The notes: a model not told the origin generated them from the sequence alone. A DNA stretch of 64,000 nucleotides from Leptasterias polaris (GCA_037783415.1 JAZGTN010000037.1:4946501-5010500); one strand, 5' to 3'; shown: positions 44,356 to 57,526, numbered from the stretch's first letter. A program made the numbers and translations.

Positions 44356-46685
44356 ACACTGCTTGTGCTTACTTTAATTTATAACATTTTTATATTTTCA
44401 CTTATTATTTTCTGTTTACAATTAATTAGGCTATAGATCTTCTTTTCTTAATCGGTCATTATTTTACTGTTATATAACGTTACCGTTAACTGTTTGTAAA
44501 AATGGCCGTTGGGGATATCGGTAGTGTAAAATTGATACTCAGTCTAAAGACAATTGCAAAAAATAAGTATAAAGGCCTATACAGATAGAAGTGAATCGAC
44601 CGTACTGAAATTATAGGGCAAACCCATTCCGTCAATTTTGTTTTCATATACAACACGTTCAAATAGCAAATTGTGCTATGATGGTACGTCGCGTGCCTCC
44701 TTTAAAGGGGCAAAGTCGAGAAATTGAAAGTCGCTATGAACTTCAAGCGACTTTTCCAATAGCTATCATTGAAAGCAACAACATGCGCTTTCAGTAATCC
44801 GACCACTGAGCCATCGCAAAGCCATTCATCGGACAAAAAACGTCCGTAAAGCCACAAATATCACAACAATAATGTGACGTGACAATAAAGCCAAACATAG
44901 GAATATGTCCATTATGGCGGCCAAATTGCAACTAAGCCCTGGAAACGACCACATAATTATTTTAGCTGCAATTCCCTAACATTTCAGCCGGTGTTTTTTC
45001 ATCATCGCATCAGACATTAACGCCATGCTTTAATAGTCCTCCGAAGGACGAGCTATATTCAATTCAATACCCAATTATCTCGCAGATCCCTCGGCGGTAG
45101 TTAAAGCTCTTCAGCCCGACTCTGACTCAAACATTGAATTTGGCTTAGCTCTGTCAGTAATAACAGGCCTATGAACAACCAAATCCCGACGCTGCCGGGG
45201 AAAAAACTACTAACAAGCTCAGTGAAAAGTGCCCCTTGTGTGTTCCCAGTTGATGCTAAATTTCCGAAAAGAATTATATGCTTTTCTTTCTGAGAGACTC
45301 AAATGGACTGATATGGTGAGTCAACTCTACAGGGATCTCTATAATACATGCTACATCCATATGAGTGCAATCTACGAGGAGCGCCGGTGTGGCAGGAGAT
45401 TCTGTCCCCCATACCGCGAGCTGTGTATACAAACTTCTAAGTTCTGATAGCGCCTTCCCTTGCTCTATGGTTGAATCAATTCCTCCTTCAGCCCATGTTA
45501 ATTTCACAGAATCTCCGGGGGACAGATTTCCCCAGACACAGACAAGGCCCAAAACATCCCCGTATTAAACTATCAATTAATTACTGCGATGCTCTACATA
45601 TTCAAACCAAGGACAGGGTCGTGTGGCTGCAAAGAAGAAAGCCGAGAAAGATTAAGCAATTCACACAGCGTGTCCAAGACGAAGGTTAATTTTGCCGCCG
45701 AATAATAACTTCTATGACAACCACAAGCGCCACTAGATGGAAAATGTAGTAGCATTGATAGTGGATAATAAAAAGCGTCCCATCAAGCTTTGCTGCGATA
45801 TGCACTCAATATCAGGAGTGCGTTTTCGCGATCGTAAAAAATAACTATTTCGGTCAATGGCCAGTGATTAACCAATGGCAAGTTCAACCGAAACAGTTAT
45901 TGGTTACGACCGCGAAAACGCACTTACCCTGAACGACTCACCGATGCTGAACTTAATCACACCATCATCAACAACGATATACATAAAGCAGCGCCTATAC
46001 AGAAGATTGGACACGCAACTAGGCGTGACACTACTCTCTATCCCATGGACAAGAACACCCAACTTACAGAACCGTATCGTAGACACCAATGTAGGCCTAC
46101 CAACAGCAACTTTCTAATGATCTGAGAATGGTTGGTATTGGGGATTGAACCATCTTCACCAAGCCACTCAGAATGGCGAACACAGGCAACGAACAAGCAT
46201 CTGAGAGCAACGCCCGTGCGCTGCACGCTGAATATAAAGCTAACTAAGCCGACCTACATTTACAGTCAACACTCTGAGCTTGCCTTGAACCCCTGAACAT
46301 CTACACTTAATTGCTGGCTGGTTTTCAACGAGTCCAACACCTAATGATCCGTGACAGTGAATCTGCAGCTAGCTCCATCCATCCCTTAAATGATTGAGCC
46401 CATTTTATTTGTGTAAATTTCTTGAAGCCAAACTGACGTATGTTTGTTTTTAATTATGATTCTTTTCCCCGAATGCTACAAAGATTCCTATCCCCCAAAA
46501 ATGCGTTAACGGAAGCAATTTTGTTAAATTTATTAATTTATTAATGTGGTTGGCTCCCCATTAATTATACATCAAATTTAATCATTTAATCATTTATCAT
46601 TTTAATATATTGATTCTATCGGGAGTATGATGTCTGAGGCCACAAAGAATTTAGTTCACTACTTTAATTCCTGTCATCAATTAGT
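44356..46685. other. Stretch with no confirmed gene
   Basis: Mostly unique-looking sequence. A minus-strand frame at 45274-45552 encodes 92 residues (starts GLVCVWGNLSPGDSVKL) without a recognised domain or clear splice sites. A short inverted repeat CGGTTGAAC/GTTTTCGCG lies near 45830-45915. No exon of the host gene found. Confidence 0.4.
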
Positions 46686-46849
46686 GTCTCTAATAATGTG
46701 TTTTGTATTTTATGAAATGAACAGGGTACCAGTTACAAGTTTTATAAGTGACATGGTAGTTTGACCGGTAACCCTATTCCGGTAAGCAACAGTTTGTTGT
46801 GCTTAGCTACTTTTGTGCTTAGGCACCAGCTCTATGAAATTGGGCACTG
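46686..46849. mobile_element. MITE with ATTGGGCCC-type ends, partial copy
   Basis: GGGTACCAGTTACAAG, GGTAACCCTATTCCGGTAAG and GCAACAGTTTGTTGTGCTTA match the 11.3 kb copy; the right end is AGCTCTATGAAATTGGGCA. Confidence 0.65.
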
Positions 46850-47528
46850 GGAGATCTAGCATTCAACACAAACGTAGGCCAGAAAGCCCAGAAAAAAGAA
46901 ACATCTGCACAGATACAGCATTATCTAAGTGATTCTCAGCTCACTAATAATAAACAGGCCCACTTAAAAACAAATGTGGTAATACCGGGCACTATACATA
47001 GTTAAACAGGAACCTGTCTCTGTCTCCCCACAGTCTATTCACTTCCGGGTCAAATTGACCCTGACTCCGGAACCCAGCCGACCCAGCTTATGCTGTTCGA
47101 GAATTCGACCTCATCCATTTTGCAGTGATTTTTACCAAGTTTGCACGTTTAGTTTGTTCGTTTAACGCACCAATGATTATCAGTCACGATGAGAGACGGC
47201 CAAAATAATTTGATGGACAAAATGGGTCTGATATCATGGTCGGACACAGCTGAGCTGTTTCGGAGTGAAGCAAAACATATTTTCTGCTATATGGCCTTTA
47301 ATGTACTGCATACAGTCCCAAGCTACACGGCTTATTGTCTTTTCAGTACTGGGGTATTGTAGTGTTCAACATTATTCGATTTCCGTCGCAACATTATCTG
47401 TGTTGCCACATTGATTTTACTAATAATGCGCCAAAATTGCTTTTTATGAACTACAATTTGCGCTGTCATGGATGTCGGATTTCTTTCTAAATCAGCGTTA
47501 GTGTTTGTTCTGCAGGTGATATTCCGAG
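46850..47528. other. Stretch upstream of LINE 2
   Basis: No frame or repeat recognised with confidence; may include 5' parts of LINE 2. Confidence 0.35.
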
Positions 47529-47741
47529 ATGAATATTTGCAGAAGTAGTTACAAGATCTTGTCCGGTGCCAGAAAGGCTCTTCATGGAACGAACCTTTAT
47601 CTGATGCAAGATTTGCCTTTAGCTGACCTTAAGAAGAAGCATGCACTCAAGGATGTGATGAAGCAAGCCTATGACAATCATAAGAAACCTGTCTTCAGAA
47701 ATGGCAAGCTTTTCATTGATGGCAAAGAGTACCGTGGCTGA
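47529..47741 (+). pseudogene. LINE 2 ORF1 C-terminal remnant
   Basis: Seventy codons ending in a stop: ILSGARKALHGTNLYLMQDL, then KPVFRNGKLFIDGKEY. GT-N-DLP and the final DGKEY box are seen in the C-terminal domain of LINE ORF1 proteins. No in-frame coding sequence upstream, so ORF1 is truncated. Confidence 0.65.
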
Positions 47742-47935
47742 CTCGCTTTCACTTATAATACTGCTTCATAAGTCCGATTTGGTTGTCTTGTGACATGTAT
47801 TTCATCCATTTTATCAGAAATTGTTGTTGCTTGTTTGTTCTTTGTTCGGTGTTTGTTTTTGGCTTGTTGTGCCCCCCCCCCCCCCCCCATTCCATTGGTT
47901 GGTCTTTCAAGTCTGTTTTGGATCCCTGATTTTCT

Positions 47936-48901
47936 GTGGATAGTGTTTTAGGATATTCTGGTAACTACCAGCATGGTAATTCTATTGTCCGTTATGAGGG
48001 TAATGAGAGTAATAATTGTTCATTGTGTCACCAAATCATAAATATTGATTCACAGATCTGTCAGACATGTATTTTACAGGCTCTCCCATTTAATCACCTT
48101 GATCAAGAAGACTTTAACTTGGTTTTGTTTGAATTTCATACCAATGTTAAAATTAATGTCGAGAGCTTGCATCACTTAGTTTTCAACCCATTTGTTTTTA
48201 ATGAAAATTTTGCAGGTAACTCGGATCTTGACCCCGATAGAAATTTTTTTATTGACAAAAGTGTTCACACTTCATATGATTATTTATTGAGTGATCAATT
48301 TGCCAATTACTTTGGCAATTTGCCTTGTGACCAGAAGTTTTCGTGTTTTCAACTGAATTGTAGAAGTTTGTCAAAAAAAATTGAAAGTATCACTCAGTAT
48401 CTTGAACTTTTACAGTTTCAATTTAGTGTTATCGGTTTGTGTGAAACTTGGTTGACAGATCAAAGTCCTAATCATTTATTTGATATTTCTGATTATACTT
48501 TTATTTATAATAACAGACAGGGAAGATCAGGTGGGGGAGTGGCTATGTACATTCATAATGCTTATTCATTTACATTACGTCAGGACTTGGTCCTTGAAAA
48601 TACCCAGTGTGAGTCTCTTTTTCTTGAAATTCCTCAATCCAGTAGTAAAAACATAGTAGTAGGTACTGTTTATAAACCCCCTGATGTCAACATTAATGAG
48701 TTTGTTCAATTATTTGAAAATATCCTTGCTAAGCTTAACATAGAAAATAAGCATGTTTTTATAATGGGCGATTTCAATATTGATTTGTTCAAACATAAAA
48801 TCCACAACCCAACTTCTCATTTTATTGATTGTCTCTTTAGTAATTACTTCTTGCCACTCATTCACAAACCTACTCGTATCACTGAGACTACTGCAACCTA
48901 G
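47936..48901 (+). pseudogene. LINE 2 ORF2, apurinic endonuclease part
   Basis: APE-type endonuclease: NCRSLSKK (about 48355), GLCETWLTD (about 48435), GGGVAMYI (about 48535) and MGDFNIDLF (about 48765). An N-terminal Cys-rich stretch (CSLCHQI, CQTCI) precedes it. The frame stops at 48901 by a one-base change; the last conserved box SDHLPIF follows in another frame at about 48970. Confidence 0.88.
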
Positions 48902-49006
48902 TGATCGACAACATTTTTACAAATTGCACTGATTTATCTTTAAAATCTGGTACCTTATTTTGTGACATTTCTGACCATTTACCTATTTTTAAAATTGCGT
49001 CTTTAG

Positions 49007-51166
49007 GTGGTCGACAAGGGTATGTATTTTTTTTCTAGATGTATCAATTCTCGTACCATCAATGAATTTCATTGTGGTCTTCAAGATCATGACTGGAATG
49101 CATTATCTCAGTGTGACAACCCTAACAGTGCTTATGATGTCTTTATTTCTAAGTTCTCTAATTTGTATTATGATTATTTTCCAATACGTCCTGTTCACAA
49201 AACCAAGAAACTTAAACTTTGGATGACTACTGGTGTTTTGAATTCAATTAAGTATAAGAATAAGTTGTATAAAAAGTTTCTCTTGACTCCCAATAATGTT
49301 AATAAAGGTACTTACATTCGTTTTCGTAACAAACTAAATACTATTATTAAAGAATTGAAAGTAAAGTACTATGCAGAGCTGTTTTCTAATGCCAAATCGA
49401 ATATCAAAGAAACTTGGAATATAATTAATTCTGTGTTGAAGAAAAACTCTATAGTGCGTCGTCAAGTGAAATTTAATTATAGGGGCAGGACTATTGATGA
49501 TTCCACTGAAATAGCTTCAGCTTTCAATAATTATTTTACTCAGATTGGACCATCCCTGGACAAAAAGATTCCTCCTGCCCCCAACCATTTTATGCAGTAC
49601 CTTGATCAGCCCAATTCTAATTCCTTTTTTCTGGATCCAACCTCTTTATTCGAGATTTGCAAAATTGTCGGGTCTTTTAAAGATGCAGCAGCAGGTTTTG
49701 ATCATATTAGTCCGAGGGTGGTCAAATCTGTTATTAGGAGTATTAGTGTACCGCTCTGTTATATTATTAACTTGTCTCTAACCACCGGTATTTTTCCGGA
49801 CAAGTTAAAAGTGGCTAGAGTAACTCCAATCTTTAAAAGTGGAGATCCAACTGTCATTAGTAATTACCGCCCTATTTCTGTTTTATCTTGTTTTTCTAAA
49901 CTGTTTGAAAAAATTATGTACAACAGGACGATCAAATTTTTAGATAAGTTTAAATTACTTCATGATGGCCAGTATGGGTTTCGTAGTAATCGGTCTACTG
50001 CTATGGCTTTGATTGATTTAACTAATAAAATTATTGATGGTTTCGAAGATAATCTGTATACTATGGGTATTTTCTTAGATTTATCGAAGGCCTTCGATAC
50101 AATTAATCATCGCATTTTACTAGATAAGTTAATACATTATGGCTTTCGTGGGGTGGCAATTGAATGGTTTTCTAGCTACTTATCCAACCGTTCCCAATGT
50201 ACAATTTATGACAATTCCACTTCCCATTTTTCTGAAATATCATGCGGCGTTCCACAAGGTAGTTTATTGGGTCCCCTCTTATTTATTATTTACATTAATG
50301 ATATTTGTAATTCCTCTAACTTGTTTTCTCTCATACTTTATGCAGACGATACTAATGTGTTATGTTCAAACAAGGACCTTTTTACATTATTTCAGGATGC
50401 TAATGTTCATTTAAATAAGCTTTCTAACTGGTTCATTGCTAACAGATTATCTATCAACTATAAGAAATGCAACTTTATGATTTTTTGCAATAGAAACAAA
50501 AAACGTGTTCATAATTTTAACATCACCATGTGTAATGAACAAATCCCTCAGGTTGATTCTACTAAATTTCTTGGTGTTGTTATTGATAGCCAGTTAACTT
50601 GGAAGCCTCACATCAGTGCTGTCTGTAACAAACTTTCTAAATCTATTGGTATTATTAGCCGTCTCAGATCAGTTTTCCCAGGTATTATTCTGCGTACTCT
50701 TTATTGTTCCTTAATTTTACCTTATATTTCTTACTGTAATATTGTCTGGGCTAATGGGTTTCCCATTAATTTACGTAATTTAGTTCATTTACAAAAGAAG
50801 GCTATCCGCATAATTTCTAAAAGTCATTTTCGAGCTAGCACCAACACGTTATTCAAAAATTGTAATCTCCTTCCTATAAACTTGATCAATGTTTTTCAGC
50901 AACTGGTTTTTATTTATAAATACCATTTTAATCAACTTCCCCAACACTTTGTTAATATGGTTCAACCAAATTATAATGTTCACAGCCACAATACTACTAG
51001 GTCTTCTTCCCTTTTACATCTTTTTAAGTTTAGGACCTCTGCCTTTAAACATAGCATTAGACACTCTGGGCCTCTCCACTGGAATGAATTACCTGTTAGT
51101 TTAAGGAATAGTCAGAGTCTATTTAGTTTTCAACGCAATCTTAAGTCATACCTTCTTCAAAATTGA
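49007..51166 (+). pseudogene. LINE 2 ORF2, reverse transcriptase part
   Basis: Long open frame with a complete RT: KVARVTPIFKSGDP (about 49810), NYRPISVLS, YGFRSNRST, FLDLSKAFDTINH (about 50085), CGVPQGSLLGPLLF (about 50245) and the catalytic YADD (about 50340). It ends with the thumb region. A second frame change in a T-run near 49025 separates it from the endonuclease. The open length of over 700 codons suggests a recent insertion. Confidence 0.92.
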
Positions 51167-51475
51167 CTTTCTTTTTTCCCGTAATCTTGTTTTCATTTTC
51201 TTTCTTACTTGAGTGTAGGACCAAACCAATGGAATGTTGTGTGTCTTTGTTGTCCTGGTCTTTGTTGGTTTTGTGCGTTGTGCTTAGTCTGTTTTGTCTG
51301 TATTAACTCTATTGTGATTGTTTCTTTGAGGGTTTTTTGGTGTATATGGGCACTCCCTAACACAAGCTGTGCTTATTTGGCTGTGCCCCCAATTCCTAAA
51401 AATAATGCTTGTATCACTTTACTTACGTGTATTCATGTTGATTGAGGAATTTGGAAATAAATGTTGCTATGAATG

Positions 51476-51907
51476 AAAAAGAGACTGCAAAACCTTTCTT
51501 TCGAGTATATGTACACTTGTCATTCAAGAGAAATGCCAGCTGGTTTAGAAGAGGTATCATTCACTTGTATGGAATCAAGTATAATTATGAGGGTAAACAA
51601 TAAACATAAATTTGGCAGACTACCGAACTTATTACTTCTTTCTTTCTTGGGGCAGACATTTTCTTATCTCAATGGACAGGCCTATTGTGTGAATTTTGCA
51701 TACATTTTTGGGTTAAGCTTTTTCGAGCACAAAATTGAAATGGTCTTTAAGACGTTGCTTCTTCTCATACGTGAGCTACATTGCGTGTGAGTCATTTATA
51801 CTTCAATTTTACAACAGATTCGCCATCAGTAACAATAACTCTATCAATAAAGAATCCGAATCATTCAATTTCATTCGGCCTAATGGTTTCTGCCTTATCC
51901 AATGATA
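51476..51907. other. Stretch between LINE 2 and foldback
   Basis: Contains only a weak 105-codon frame without known domains; nothing assigned. Confidence 0.35.
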
Positions 51908-52481
51908 AAAAGGGTGACCAAATTCCATTTGCAGTTAAGCATTAACTTCAAAAAATGAGGTCTTTCGAACTCAGGCTTGAAGTCCATTAAATTGCGTCAA
52001 AGCATATTGCTTCAATAGACAAAATTTAACAGTCTTCAAATTGTCACTGTGATCACATAGTATTATAGACAAGTATAAAAGACTGCGCAGTATTGAAGGC
52101 AATGATACCGACAAAGGAGAAAAACGTTTGCCGAGACTTCTTGGTTAATAGAATTAGCAAGAACTGCGGAAAGTTTGAAGTATGAAAATGAAGTTAAATG
52201 AACAACGTCTGCTGGGATGTGAAACCTTTTAAGTTTCTTGAAAACCCAGTGGATTGGAAATAATTTATTTCAAAAAAAAGTTTAGGTTATCGAACAGAAA
52301 ACAGCGTATACTGTGCAGTCTTTTATATTTGTCTAGATAATGCTATGTGATCACAGTGACAATTTGAAGACTGTTACATTCTCTCTACATAAGCAATATG
52401 CTTTGACGAAATTTAATGGACTTCAAGTCTGAGTTCGAAAGACCCCGATGGAATTTGGTGACCCTGCTGTAAATTGTCAGC
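51908..52481. mobile_element. Foldback element with about 180-base inverted arms
   Basis: GGTGACCAAATTCCATTTGC ... CTTCAAATTGTCACTGTGAT at the left mirrors ATCACAGTGACAATTTGAAG ... GATGGAATTTGGTGACC at the right. Arms have a few mismatches; the centre is about 200 bases and non-coding. Confidence 0.88.
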
Positions 52482-52484
52482 TCT

Positions 52485-52690
52485 TAGTTTTCGGGTTTTC
52501 CGGTTTTCCGGTGTTTGCATGAAGAAACGGGCATGTCTCTTTTTCTTCGTTTTTAATGTTTGTTTGTGGGGTTTTTCTCTCTTAAATCATGATCCATCCT
52601 GAGCTCCTTGACCAAAATCTTGCTAAATTTATTGATTATGTTGTCGACTAGTGAGCATTCTTCTCAATTGACCCCTTCACTTCCCGCTGC
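52485..52690 (+). repeat. Dispersed repeat, copy 1 (inverted match at 60398-60622)
   Basis: AGCTCTTAGTTTTCGGG, CGGGCATGTCTC, AATCATGATCCATCCT and GAGCATTCTTCTCAATTGAC are found in reverse at about 60.4-60.6 kb. Both are in the kringle/TE part of the gene. Confidence 0.8.
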
Positions 52691-52796
52691 TACCTATAGA
52701 CTTCTTGTTGTCCTCCATTTTGGGAGTCTTATTTACACGTAAAGATAATGGATGCGTATAACCAAACGCGCCTTGACAGGTGGAATAAATTATGAA

Positions 52797-53030
52797 TTTT
52801 GACATAGGCAGTAATGTCTGGGTATAGATGTCAACTATGCTTAAAATATTCCTTTAGGTCACTACCTTTCATTTAGTAGGTGTTTTCACTTTTTCAAGTA
52901 GCCGAATATGCTCATTAGAATGGTCAAAGGTCAATCGAGGTCAAATTTGAGTATACCAAAGTTGTTTGCACTCCCTATCCCAACAGTGCATATATTTGTT
53001 TAAAACAATTTTTTTTGTTAAAATGCCTGC
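52797..53030. repeat. Flanking repeat left of the gypsy remnant
   Basis: GCAGTAATGTCTGGGTATAG to CAATCGAGGTCAAATTT and then GAGTATACCAAAGTTGTTTG to TTTTGTTAAA. Both parts occur inverted at 55446-55594 and 55745-55835, and the first part again, diverged, at 56000-56175. Confidence 0.85.
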
Positions 53031-53042
53031 CCAACTCCTAAG

Positions 53043-55198
53043 AAGATGGCATCTGAGTTGGAGGCGGTACACCGTGAGGTATATGCAGCCCTTTACACAC
53101 TGGAAACTCCACAGCTGTTGGAACTAGGAAGTGAGCTCGAGATCGATGGCCTGGAAGATGGTTTCTCGTCTTCGTCTGGTGAAGAGGATATCAAGGCACC
53201 TAGGCCGAGATGAAGTGGACGAGTATCCCGATGGTGGGTTAGCTATGCTGAAGACAGTAAAAGAGGCAATCGACATGGCTAACCCCACACAAAGATCCCC
53301 CGAGCCATCAACTCCAGGTGAGAAGGATGCCCTTACAACTAGTGTTCCAGCTCAGATCCCCTCCGTGACGCTGAGACGTGAGTTCAAAATCACAGGCCAA
53401 ATAGGTGAGCCCGGCCGCGCAGCCCGGCCAGAAGGACAAGCTTTCCTTTCCCAGCATGATTCACCAACTTCAGATCGGCCTTGATAAGAAATATCCAGAG
53501 AAAGAGCTCGTTGATGGTGTGATTCGAAGCATAGTCCCTGGGTTGAAGCTACGAAGTTATCTGGAAGGAAAAGCAGACCTGACCCTTCCCACCCTCCGTC
53601 GGCTACTTCGAGCTCACTTCAGAGAGCGGGATGCCACCGAGCTTTTCAACCAGTTGTCTCGCTTAGCTCAGGAACAGAAGGAGTCACCCCAAGCTTTCCT
53701 CATTCGTGCCCTAGAGCTAAGACAGAGAGTGGTTTTTGCCTCCCAAGAAGCAGGCTCTACGTTTACTTATGACGCAGCCTTGGTCCAAGGTGTATTCCAA
53801 CACTCCGTTCTCACCGGTTTACGGGACAGCAGCGTGAAGGCAGAGATGCGCCCCCACTTTTAAGCAAAAAGGTTATCTCTGATGAAGACCTCCTTGAATT
53901 CCTCAACTATGCTGCGACGAATAAAGAGGAGAGCCGGATAAAGCTACAGGGACGCAAGAACAGTTCAACCATCGAGGCTCAGGCTCACAGCATTCAGCAA
54001 CCTGAAACCAGTGCAGAGTCACCCAAGAACGGAAATCCCCTGATGCAAGAAGTATAAAGTCTACCTCAGCTGACATCCTCCTCCTGAAGGCTCAGGTGGC
54101 AGAAATTCGAGATGTATTGCTAAGAGGACAAAACAGCGTAAGCCAGTCACGACCAGCTAGTTCCCGACCTCGGGGATGTGAAACCTGCCAAGACATTGTT
54201 TCGGGAGGAATGTCAAGCATTTGGCAAAGACAAGAATGATACAGTCTGTGCCCCAGAGTTGATGATGAAGATACATCTTCATGATGAACAACCTGTGCAG
54301 CGCACTTACTCCTCCATTCTATACGTCCCCTTTAGAGAGAAGTCAAAGCTTACATCCAGGATCTACTTAGTCGTGGGTGGATCACTATTAAGTCACAGAG
54401 TTCTTATTCATCTCCTGTCGTCTGTGTCCAAAAAAAAGGTGGATCACTCCGGCTGTGTATAGACTACCGAGGCCTCAACAAGAAAACAATTCCTGACAGA
54501 CAACCCATTATCCGTGTCCGTGATGTGCTGGATTGTCTTGTGGGTCAGGCATGGTTTTCAACCTTGGACCAGGGGAAAGCGTACCACCAAGGATTCGTCG
54601 AGGAGAGCAGCAGACCCCTACTGCATTTGTTACCCCTTTGGGACTAAATGAGTGGGTTCGCATCCCATTCGGCCTCATGAGAGAAGTCTGCTACCTTCCA
54701 ACACTACATGGAAAACTGCCTTGAGGGACTAAATAACGAAATATGTGTTGTCTACCTCGATGACGTACTGTTATTTGACCGCACCTTTGAAGAGCATGTT
54801 GCAAATGTTAGACGAGTGTTGGAACGACTGAAGCAGCATGGTGTTAAAATGAAGGCGAGTATTAAAGTGCCATCTGTTCCAGAAAGAAGTGAGCTATTTA
54901 GGTAGACTTGAAAACACCAACATGTGTGGGCGATGTACAGATTAAGGTACAAGTGTTGCTTGGCTACTACCGGCAATACTCGAAGGACTTCTCCAGCAGG
55001 GCCAAGCCACTTTATGACCTGTTGTCTCCACCTATTACCAGCATTGAATCGCACAAACAACAGACGTCTACCCAGACATCCAAAAGGAAGAAAAAGAACT
55101 CCCTGAAGAAGTCTAGTCATCTTTCATCTAGACAACCAGTAACATGGACGGAACACCATCAAAATATCCTCAGTACTCTGATCGACAGCCTCATGTAA
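53043..55198 (+). pseudogene. Ty3/gypsy-like retroelement, broken gag and pol
   Basis: A short N-terminal gag start near 53047 is frameshifted; gag continues at 53131-53484 (SVTLRREFKITGQIGEPG) and 53405-53863 (PGLKLRSYLEGK, LRAHFRERDATELF). Pol fragments follow: RLCIDYRGLNKK (about 54455), STLDQGKAYHQGF (about 54560), IPFGL, and the catalytic YLDD box (about 54755), then RVLERLKQHG. RNase H, integrase and LTRs are not seen. At least five frame breaks show that it is dead. Confidence 0.85.
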
Positions 55199-55439
55199 CC
55201 ACCAGTGATGGCATACCCAGATTTCAACCAATTACTTAGCAATGGGTCTAGTAGTAAAGTGGTATAAACTCTACAAAGAGACAAATATAGGCTCATCTAA
55301 AAAATAGTTACTATGAGTACTATTAAAAACAGATCTTTCAAAATTGAACTATGTGACGGGGGAATACATTTATTATTCATACGTTACAAAAATAGGTGTA
55401 CTTTTAACAGTTAATACTAATTAAAAAAATCTCAATGTT

Positions 55440-56180
55440 TGTTAAAATTTGACCTCGATTGACCTTTGACCTTTGACCTTTCTAATGAGCATATTCGGCT
55501 ACTTGAAAAGGTGAAAACACCTACTAAATGAAAGGTAGTGACCTAAAGGAATATTTTAAGCATAGTTGGCATCTATACCCAGACATTACTGCCTAGTTGA
55601 ATTTCTAGACCTGTAGGCCTATACCATCTTTACATATAAACGGCCACTACGCGTTCATATTTACTGCGTGAATAACATACCTTCTTGTTTCATTACACCA
55701 TATTATATGAAGGTGTGATATGAATAAATATTTTGATAAAAAACTGCCTAGGTATATTTACCTTAACAAAAAAAGTTTTTTGAAACAAATATATGCACTG
55801 TTGGGATAGGGAGTGCAAACAACTTTGGTATACTCAAGATATGCACATTATGAGAAAATCACACTTTTAGTTTTCATTTTACTATACATTTGTGTACAAG
55901 ATAAAAGATTAACTCTTAATTTCACAGGCTTGGTATGTTAATATGATGATAAAAATAAATTTTATGGATAGATCTACCACTTGGGGTCAAATTTGGTGCC
56001 AAATTCAAAAGTATCAATTTTGACCTTGTTTGACCTTTGACCTCCCTAATTTGCATATTCGGCTAATTTTAAAATATGACAACACCTCTTAAATTAAAGG
56101 TGGTGGCCTAAGGAATATTTTAAGCATAGTTGTCATCTATACCCAGACACTACTGGCTGGTTGAATTTCTAGACATTTAT
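55440..56180. repeat. Flanking repeats right of the gypsy remnant
   Basis: Holds the inverted copies of the left flank in the order part 1, part 2, part 1 again, plus TGACCTTTGACC-rich sequence. The order differs from a simple palindrome, so duplications occurred. Confidence 0.8.
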
Positions 56181-57526
56181 ATCAACTTTACCTCTAGTCT
56201 ATCAAACACGGGAACTGACTTCCATGGCGCTAACATGATTTACAAACCTTATTATTGATCGTCATTAATATCAACGGAGATCAACGGACTGTGTGCGTTG
56301 ACGTCGACACGCCGCCATATTAGAGAATAGAAAACGCACATCGCGGCGCACAGGATAGGCAAACGAGCAATTAGACTGGTCCCCAGTCTTTATCCGCAAA
56401 GATAAAGACATGCACTGGTCTTACAGGCCAAAAGATTTCAGTAGATAAACTTGCAGTGACGTAAATTTTCAATTGCTGTGTTATGATGGAGCAAGTTCGG
56501 GTGCTAACCCTTAGTCAGCTTCCAATTTAAATCACGCATGCTTGGTCTATTCACTCGAAGGCGTTTAGTCGATTGATTCGACAAATGGCAACAGCACGTA
56601 TAACCCATGGAGGCCTCCATGCGTAACCTATAACGGCATCTTGACAAAGTGACGTCACTTCCTAGAGAAACAGTGCTCCGGAGCTAGGTTGAACCATGCA
56701 GCGTTCGAGTGACATCTATAGATCGACTATGGTTAAGTCTAGTCGACTCAAATCAGCCACCCAAACTTGCTCATTGGTACAGTCTGCTCCGAAATGACGT
56801 AGTTTGTCAGCTACACCATTATGTAGTGGTACCAGCATCAGTTAACTGTACAATGTGTGTGTGGATATGGGGTTACGTTGGGGTCCTGACAACAGCAGAA
56901 CAATGGACCCCAAAAGGCAATCTCAATAGGAACAATGGACCCACAAGGCAATCTCAATAGGAACAATGGACCCCACAAGGAAGTTCTTTAGTAAAGGGAA
57001 TAATAGCGTACCTCACAAACCGGATCCGTAAGGATGTGGGTGAACACGTTTGTACATAGCCAAACTACGAATCTCCGTCCGTGTGAATTAGGATGTGAGG
57101 TCAAAGGTACATCTGGCAGGCGGGCAAGGCCGGTATATGGCGTTACTCAAAAGCCTGAAGTGTGACGTCAGATGTTCAGGTTATTGAGCAACCTTCTGTT
57201 GACCTCTAGTCGAGGGCGCCCTATGTAAATGACGTCTTGTGCATAAGGTCTATTGTGGTGATGACGTCATAATTATGAACTGGGTCAATATCTGGGTGTT
57301 TTTGTATGTTCTTTTTGCATTTTCAGGAAGAGGCGGGCATCCCCAGACATTGCGCAACATACTCTGTAACAGCCTATATGACCTTTTCCGTGCTTTTACA
57401 CAGATTGTGTATACTTTTTTTTTTTTTTTTTTTTTTTTAATGAGATATCGCCTTACTCACAAGGCCACGAACGGCCACTTCAAGGTGAGGGCTACACATA
57501 ACTGATTTGAGCTATCGACTCAAATC
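56181..57526. other. Stretch between gypsy flank and SINE-A
   Basis: Repeats of GGAACAATGGACCC near 56900-56975 (three units), MITE-like ends with GACGTC near 56300 and GTGCATAAGGTCTATT at 57240, and a T-run at 57416-57438. No exon. Confidence 0.5.

Larger units (their letters stand above)
47529..51475 (+). mobile_element. Non-LTR retrotransposon (LINE 2), APE-type, near full length, frameshifted
   Basis: A 70-codon remnant of ORF1 (47529-47741, ending LFIDGKEY, the C-terminal motif of LINE ORF1 RNA-binding proteins) is followed by ORF2 (47936-51166) with endonuclease and reverse transcriptase. After the RT comes about 270 bases of 3' sequence with AATAAATG near 51460. It belongs to the CR1/L2/Jockey group by domain order and motifs; clade is not resolved. 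It lies opposite to the host gene. Confidence 0.9.
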
